From Isoetes taiwanensis (lineage: Eukaryota > Streptophyta > Lycopodiopsida > Isoetales > Isoetaceae), in the NCBI GenBank assembly GCA_021234155.1, contig JAJEKV010000003.1:22659569-22723568 (forward strand): 64,000 nucleotides of DNA. The letters run 5' to 3'. Numbering within the stretch: position 1 is the first letter of the stretch; every line of letters begins with the position of its first letter. Below the pieces are notes generated by a model. That model saw nothing but the letters and a program-made list of their open reading frames with translations, made no database searches and was not told the origin of the DNA. Both the position numbers and the translations under genes were made by a program. Positions 57,912 to 64,000 of the stretch are shown one piece after another.

Positions 57912-60823
57912 GGGTACCTTCGCACCCACCATTAAGTTAGGATTAAGTTAATTTTTTTTAACTGCTCAGTTAAACATAACAGAGACCTTTACGTTCGCAC
58001 CAAGACTAAGTTAACTTTCCGTTAAGACTTTAAGATAACGGAAACTAGTTAAATCCTTTTGCACAAGAACAAGTTAGGTTATTTTTTTTTAACTTAACGA
58101 CAAAATAAAAATGTGTTCGCACATGTCTTGGTTAAGTTAGTGCTAACTTAATGCTAACGGCAATTGCTTCGTACATATGCCTATTAAGTTAGTCTAACTT
58201 AATCCTAATGGCGATCGCTTCGCACATGCCTCCGTTAAATTTTGTCTTGAGTTTTTTGATAAAATAGAAGATAAATATCATGTGGGTCAATTTTAGCCCA
58301 TGGATCAAGAATCGTAGGCCTACGACAACAAGAAATCCGACAGTTTAGGCCAACAAATATCCCGAACCAATTAGGTACCCTTCAATTGGCAATATTTATA
58401 TCTAGGTGAACAACTTGAACTAGGCAGATTTTGCAAATTTCCACCACAGATGTAGGCTTCATTATGACATAGATGTATTAAAAAAAGGCATTTTCAAAAA
58501 TGCAATAGGCTGGTTTAGATGCATCACGCTTGTTACAGCAAATTATTAATGCCAATCACAATATTATAGCCTCTACACTTATATTGAATCCTCTTCATCC
58601 GTAGTACTATATAAACAGGCATAAGAAATACGGCAGAACAATTCAGCAGATATATAGGCATAGAGACTAGCAGCCTCCTTTGGATATTCACTGGCAATCC
58701 ATCTTTCATACTCATGGTAACCCGCACAAGACATTGTGGTTTAACGCCCTCTACCACTGATAACTTAATATACATGCTGTTGCAACATACTTCATACGTA
58801 TAGTGGCGTCTCCTTCCCTAAACAAATCCTTGGACTGCTTGGAACACTAGATATTTGTAAGGATCTGCTGGCACAAATTGTCCATCTCGATCCATCTCTC
58901 GGCTTATATTCCAAGCAATCCTCTCCCCATATTTTCTTAGATCTTCCCATCTTCCCAAAATATCATCTTGCAAGGCAACCTTGGTGTCATTTGGAACAAC
59001 GGGATATAATCTCATTGATTCATATAATGCATTTCCTTCAATTCTTCAAAGCTAAATTGCCCTTTTGAGAATGGCCAAGATTTGGAATCCTGTGACACAA
59101 TCTAAGCTTATCTCTTTGTAAATCCTCTCTTCCTTTGAGGGATTAAAGAGATAGATGCCAAAAGAACCAAGCCAAGGTTGTGAGCTTGTATCTCTTCCAA
59201 CAAGAATAAAGTTGATGATTATATCTCTCAAGAACTTGTGGGAGGTATCCTCCAAGGCCATAAATCTGGACAATAAGTCATGGTTTTCTCACTGTAAATT
59301 TATTGCCCCCTTTCTTGCGCCAATTTTTCCCTTCTCTTTGTGATGACGGAAGATGCAAATTCATCTACCATTTTGATGGTCTTCTTCAACTCTCCTTGAG
59401 CCTATGCTAAACATTCTTTTTAGTTTCCATAACGAGAGGATGTGGAGAAACAAACCTTTTGCCACTTAAAGGCGTAGCGACATCAAATGCCTCTGCAAAT
59501 TTGGCCTTTCGGAAAAAAGCGGATCAAATACCGGGGTCTACTCCAAAGCAGCTTGCAAATATTATCAAATGTAAATCTCAAGAAGCAAATGCTTGGTGCA
59601 CATGAAAGCATAGTAAACATTCAATGCATTGTTTACGTTAGATTGAAGCGAGAATCTTTTTTTTCTTCATCTCTTGGCTATTTGCATCTCTATGATCATC
59701 ATCCGCCCTTGAACTCTCTGTTGCATCTCTGTGCTTTGACACAGTCCCCATGATAGGATTGGCTTTTATACTACCATTATTATCCACACAATGTTCTTGA
59801 GTTGATATTTTATTTGCAATGACCTTTGTCCTTCTGTGAAATCGGGGAAAATGATCTCCTTTTGAAGATCGAGAAATTTAAAGCTCAAAAGCGGAGGCGG
59901 GATGGGGATTTGATATTGAGACTTAATATGTGTCTGGAATTTCCAAATCCTCAAGGACTTACAGTTCTTTGGAGTGTGCGCATTGCCCCATAGTTTCAAA
60001 ATTTTGCTATGCCAAGAGCCCTTATAAATCTATATTGGGCTTGACTCGGCGCCGGGCATGGAAAGAATGAAAAGGGGGATGCTCTAAAGGTGAGACTTTG
60101 AGACTTAGAAGCCAGATCCCTGCTCTGACCCTGTGCAAAACGTCTCAGTTACCAGCAATAATATGCAAACTACTCAATTCTCCCAATAGATATCGACCTC
60201 TGTGAAAGGCGGCATCAATCAAGTTCCCCCGCCGGGGAGCGCACAATCACCTCTACGTTCTTTGCAAGCAAATTTTTGATTGAGATATTCAAGAATGTCA
60301 TAACCGAGGAAAAGAAAAGCATGCGGATCACGAGGAAAACATGGAGGCATATCATTGAGATCCCCAAGCTTGATATCTTTGCTTCTCAATCTCACAGTCT
60401 TCTAAAGCAATAAGTTTTGACAAAGCTAACATGCTCTAAAGAACCCGGACCTGCGGCCGCCTCGACACACCCTCGACCTCACGGGAGCTTGACATTTTGA
60501 GGTCGACCTGCATTCCGGTAGCGACCTCTTTTTAAATGTCGCCATTTCGACGAAAGCCAACAACTCCGTCAGGTTAAAATAAAGTGACCTTGAGGAGGTC
60601 ACTTTAATTTTCGATGTAATTTTAATTTTGAGTTAACTTTGGGTTTAATTTACTAACTTAATGGGGCGGGTGTGAATCAATTTAAGTTAATACTTTTAGA
60701 TTAAAAATCTTAGCGGAATGCTAAATAAAAGATTAATGCAAAACTAACCTAACTAGTGGTGTGAAGGCAAATTAGGTTAAAATCTTAGCGGAATCCTAAC
60801 TTTGGCAGTCTTGAAAGGTACCC
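57912..60823. mobile_element. 2.9 kb TIR transposon carrying a P450 gene piece
   Basis: The ends read GGGTACCTT inward on both strands and share AGTTAGGATT about 25 bases in. TTA flanks both sides (57909-57911 and 60824-60826), the 3-bp duplication typical of PIF/Harbinger elements. Both subterminal regions are rich in TTAAGTTAG/CTAACTTAA motifs. No transposase is seen, so it is non-autonomous; the interior is a captured P450 fragment. Hairpin AAAGTGACCT/AGGTCACTTT at 60591-60615. Confidence 0.8.
58677..59660 (-). pseudogene. cytochrome P450 fragment, CYP94/CYP86-clan type
   Basis: On the minus strand: LRFTFDNICKLLW (near 59580), FAEAFDVATPLS, KRFVSPHPLVMETK (near 59450), VDEFASSVITKRR (59370-59330), DIIINFILVGRDTSS (I helix, 59235-59190), ESMRLYPVVPND with the ExxR pair (near 59010), DGQFVPADPYKYLVFQA, then after a slip PRICLGKE (heme-binding Cys, near 58835) and VTMSMKDGLPVNIQRR (58705-58680). 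This is the C-terminal two-thirds of an omega-hydroxylase-type plant P450 (fatty-acid or jasmonate-conjugate oxidation in the family). The N-terminus and membrane anchor are missing and several frames shift, so it is dead. It sits wholly within the TIR element. Confidence 0.88.
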
Positions 60824-60826
60824 TTA

Positions 60827-62911
60827 TATTGATAAAAGGATAAATGTGATGAGGATAGAAAAGAAAAGCTGTCATAATGATGTTGCCATATTGATGTAAT
60901 ATGGATCAACCAATCAATGTAGACCAAGACAAGATAAAATATCATCCTTGTCATTGGAGCTAGGAGAATCTTAGAATCTCTTTAAAGACCTATTCGAAAA
61001 TCCATTGGCAAAAGCCATAATAATTTATATTCAAACTCTAACTTGGGAACCACGAAGCGGGCATCATACCATCTTATAGCCCAGGAACAACTTTGGAACA
61101 CTAGATTCTCGTTATTAGAATATACATTAAGAATAGCGAGTGGAGTTATAGTTTATTAAAACAAATAGCTTTGAAAGTGCCCCTAGGATTTGAACCTAGG
61201 CATGGCCACCAAGAAAAAGAAAATAACCTAAGCGTATTTGTGGTGTCCATGTGAAGTCGTAACCACGGAACTCTTGAATAACTCGGAGCGAGGAACTGCA
61301 CCTTCAATGGCGGCGGCTTCTTTGGCTGGTTTGCTCTGCACTCATCGGTGATTTTTCTTTGTTTGGCGTTTTATCATTATAAGCATCAATATTTACTGCA
61401 GAGAATTCAGCTGTTAACAATCATTAAGGATAGTGACCTACGTATCTATGCCTTTATTTTTCACCATGAACTGGAAAGCATTGTCCATGAGTCCACCTTG
61501 GCGACCATTGTTCACCTCGTGTCCGATCAACCAGTTCTTGTTTGGATCTGGTGATAAGTTGACCCGGTCTTTATTTTATTGATGCCTTCTCTTTGCACCC
61601 GATGTGAGAGAATTTTCAACAGGCCCCACGAAGATAAGAGAAATGAAATGGAGCCTATTACGATCTGTAAAAGTACTTAATTCATTTGGACAAGCTGCAA
61701 TAAGATAAACACTTTCACCAACTCCATTACACAATCCTCCAAGGTCAATGGGGCAAGCTGTTAGTGGCAATTCATTTAGTGAACTGAAAAAACGTGATAA
61801 GTGGAAGAAATAATAATATTAGGCCAAGAATGCTCAGGTTCCTAAAGCCTATAAAATAGATCCTATCTGTGCTGCATTCCTCACATGCAAATGAATGCAC
61901 TTACCAACTATATCTACCATAACAAGTGGAGATCTTAACTTCACTACATTCCTTTCAATCAAGAGAGACCAGATGGTAGCCTTCTCATTTTTCTTCTATG
62001 TCAAACTTGGAGCTAAAATCATTTCGTCTTCTTTTCAACGGGGCTCAGCTCTAGTTTGAATCCTTTTTTGGTAAAGCATAGAGTCTGTGCACACCATGAT
62101 GATAGATGGTGTTCCTCATTGGCACTAACAGAAATCTGAGATTATGCCCAGGTCATAGGGCTAGTAAATATTCTGCATCCCTGCATCATGCCATATTTCG
62201 TTTCTCTTTAAAACATGCCTACTCTGTATTTATTTTCCATACATTTAGGCATCCAGCAAGAGGAGCCAGAACCATGGCAAAAGCTTTATCAATAGTCCAA
62301 CCATGAAGAACTAAAATAGAAAAGAACCACATCATAGGTGGGTGCTCATAAGATCGAGGAGCCAAAACTACAAACTAAGAAGATGTCGACTCACCGTTTG
62401 CCTTGGTCCTTTTCTTTGCTGTCGCGGCACCACTCGCCTCCGGTCTACTTGTTTGAGGAGACTAGTCCGTCCACCCTCGAATCCACATCCTGTTTGAAGC
62501 GAAACTTTCATGCTTACATTAAGTCACGTGAATTTTGTCTGAACTCCTCAAAGCTCGTAGCCAAACCCACCCGGCTCCTTTTCTTTGTGTGAATCAAAAA
62601 AAGCCTTACCCTAGAAACAAAGAGCTCGAGGTGCATGTAATTCAGATAGCAAAGGGGCTTCCATTATGAGCCCTTGATCTCGAACTAAAGAGTTGATCTA
62701 CACCATTAAAATTACAGGGGAAAATTAGACAACACAAAAACTATACAAATATGAGGCTAAACCATTGCAAAAGTGGAATTAAAACATAAAATATAGTGCG
62801 CACTCTAGATGTACGCATTAGTACGTTTTTTAAAATACGCCCATGAAATCATATGAAAACTATGCCAAAAAGCGTATAAAATCACAAAAAAACCCCCTGT
62901 TATAATGCTAC
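60827..62911. other. rest of the outer insertion, no gene assigned
   Basis: Short frames only, for example 61348-61554 (+), 61576-61770 (-) and 62338-62592 (+), none with a recognised domain. A tRNA T-arm-like motif at 61178-61200 stands alone. Confidence 0.45.
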
Positions 62912-63511
62912 ATATTTGTCCAAATGCAAGTTGTGGTCATAGGTTCGTACACTCTAATTCTAAATTAGTGAACTTCTTAGTCTTTTTATGGAATCTGCTA
63001 ACGATAAGCACGTGTACTTATATCAGGTTCAGTCTCCGTGCATATAAAGGTACTCAGCATTGGATGCTCCACGATTGATGGTTCCATGCATATTGTTGAA
63101 TTGCTTATTATGCTTACAATTAAACCCATTATTGCGCATTGCATATCCTGCTGCAATTTTTGTTTCTGATATGTAATTCTTTGAAGCCAATCGTCTAAAC
63201 TTTTGCTTTGATGATTCTTAACAGCATATTGGTAGGCCAATACTTGTAAGCAGTGACTTTACTGTTTTTCGTTCAAGAGCAGCCTCCTCTTCTCCCTATT
63301 TGCTAACTGGATAATGCTAATAGGTCTTCATAGTGCTTATTGGGCATCATCAAACCTTGATATTGTTATAATAGATAATCAACTGTATGGCTAACTCAAT
63401 TGATATGGTCACAAATACAGGTACATAAGATTTATGACTTGGATGTTCTTTGTATACGTGATGCGGAGGTGCCCACCAATGGGTCCTTTTTCTTACTTCT
63501 ACGGTATATAT
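62912..63511 (+). pseudogene. TFIIE-alpha gene fragment, copy II, second part
   Basis: Resumes at ATATTTGTCCAAATGC, encoding YICPNASCGHRF, and follows copy I (17003-17651) through intron-like sequence, with a ~100-bp deletion near 63230 relative to copy I. It passes the LINE-empty site at 63500-63513. Confidence 0.72.
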
Positions 63512-64000
63512 CGATATCTCGATTTGTAATGGAGTTACTTTAACAAGCCCGATCTTTTGTTAGGTCTAAGATGGCTTCTTCTCCGTTCTTTTGTAAAGTC
63601 ATCATTTATGGTGGAGTTAAGTACAAAAGTGCTTCCCTATCTTTGTGGTCATCTAATGTTTACAAAAGCATGATTACTTAGCATATTTTTTCTTAATATA
63701 TGAGGGGTTAAGATAAGATGGTACGTTCAAAAACATTAAATCCAACCAGAAAGTGGTTCCAAAGAGTTCATCTTGACACTCCAGTGGCTATTGTGGTAAA
63801 ACAACAAATGTAACTTTTATTATTATGGTTTTTTATGTGCAGGATAAACATTAGGTATGTTGGCAGTCCCCTCTGAATGCATATTATCCATAAAGTAGAA
63901 GAACTTATAAAATTTGAAGGTTAGCTCGGCATTTACTATTTATTTTGCATATGCCCGGTGAGTTTCTATTCACATGTCTTTGGAATGGGATTGTAGGACA
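63512..64000 (+). repeat. duplicated segment copy II, continuing past the window
   Basis: Matches 23448-24000. Differences cluster at CAG/CTG positions of copy I. Nothing coding is seen. Confidence 0.8.

Larger units (their letters stand above)
57727..62911. mobile_element. ~5.2 kb insertion in TFIIE-alpha copy II, ends unresolved
   Basis: Copy I shows the uninterrupted exon, so this is an insertion. AATGC lies next to both junctions (57721-57726 side and 62905-62910 side) as a possible target duplication. A TIR element (57912-60823) is nested inside. I see no transposase, LTR or poly(A) for the outer insertion. Confidence 0.6.

Noticed and set aside
61170..61205. tRNA gene (T-arm-like GGTTCAAATCC on the minus strand)
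   Set aside because: No D-arm, anticodon arm or matching 5' acceptor strand could be placed upstream.

Overview
The window is nuclear DNA of a land plant. It carries Ty1/copia and chromodomain-type Ty3/gypsy LTR retrotransposons, L1-like LINE remnants, and plant gene relics: TFIIE-alpha with plant-type spacing, a Dof-like zinc finger and a CYP94/CYP86-clan P450. The style of the complete LINE (C-terminal CxxC...H...C knuckle, TATTC tail) may point to a non-seed plant, but this is weakly supported. Almost everything is transposable-element DNA nested inside older repeats. I see no clearly intact host gene.

Layout. 1-7279: 3' part of a decayed copia element, itself holding a minus-strand mini LTR element with a 5-bp target duplication (2295-5064). 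7560-9138: L1-like LINE C-terminal remnants. 9139-16170: a ~7 kb DNA transposon with two convergent multi-exon genes, a DDE-type transposase (minus) and a cysteine/histidine-rich protein (plus). 16171-17651 and 23442-24003: copy I of a duplicated segment holding a TFIIE-alpha pseudogene, split by a complete LINE (17652-23441). 24.2-34.1 kb: old non-coding repeats, a broken Dof-like gene and a large inverted repeat. 34131-38735: 5' part of a second copia element, interrupted by a poly(A)-tailed insertion. 38.7-41.06 kb: unassigned sequence, then the 3' end of an old gypsy element. 41064-55801: a gypsy element (41993-55202) inserted into the LTR of a relative. 55802-64000: copy II of the TFIIE-alpha segment, split by other insertions, including a TIR element carrying a P450 pseudogene.

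The outstanding feature is in the gypsy element. Before gag-pol it carries two extra genes. The first (44527-45729) is an intact 400-codon histone H3: its first nine residues after Met match the H3 tail exactly, a ~300-residue charged insert follows, and the last 90 residues are a full H3 histone fold. The second (46451-47879) encodes an unrecognised protein. Each gene is preceded by copies of a ~66-nt hairpin repeat at ~211-nt spacing, then a telo-box and a TATA box. The same element ends its integrase with a chromodomain-like module, so one mobile element encodes both an H3 and a possible H3-tail reader.

A data caution: paired repeats differ repeatedly at CAG/CTG trinucleotides (one copy reads CGG, CTTTG or similar). 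This looks like base-calling error at CHG-methylated sites, so some frameshifts and stops reported here may be artefacts.
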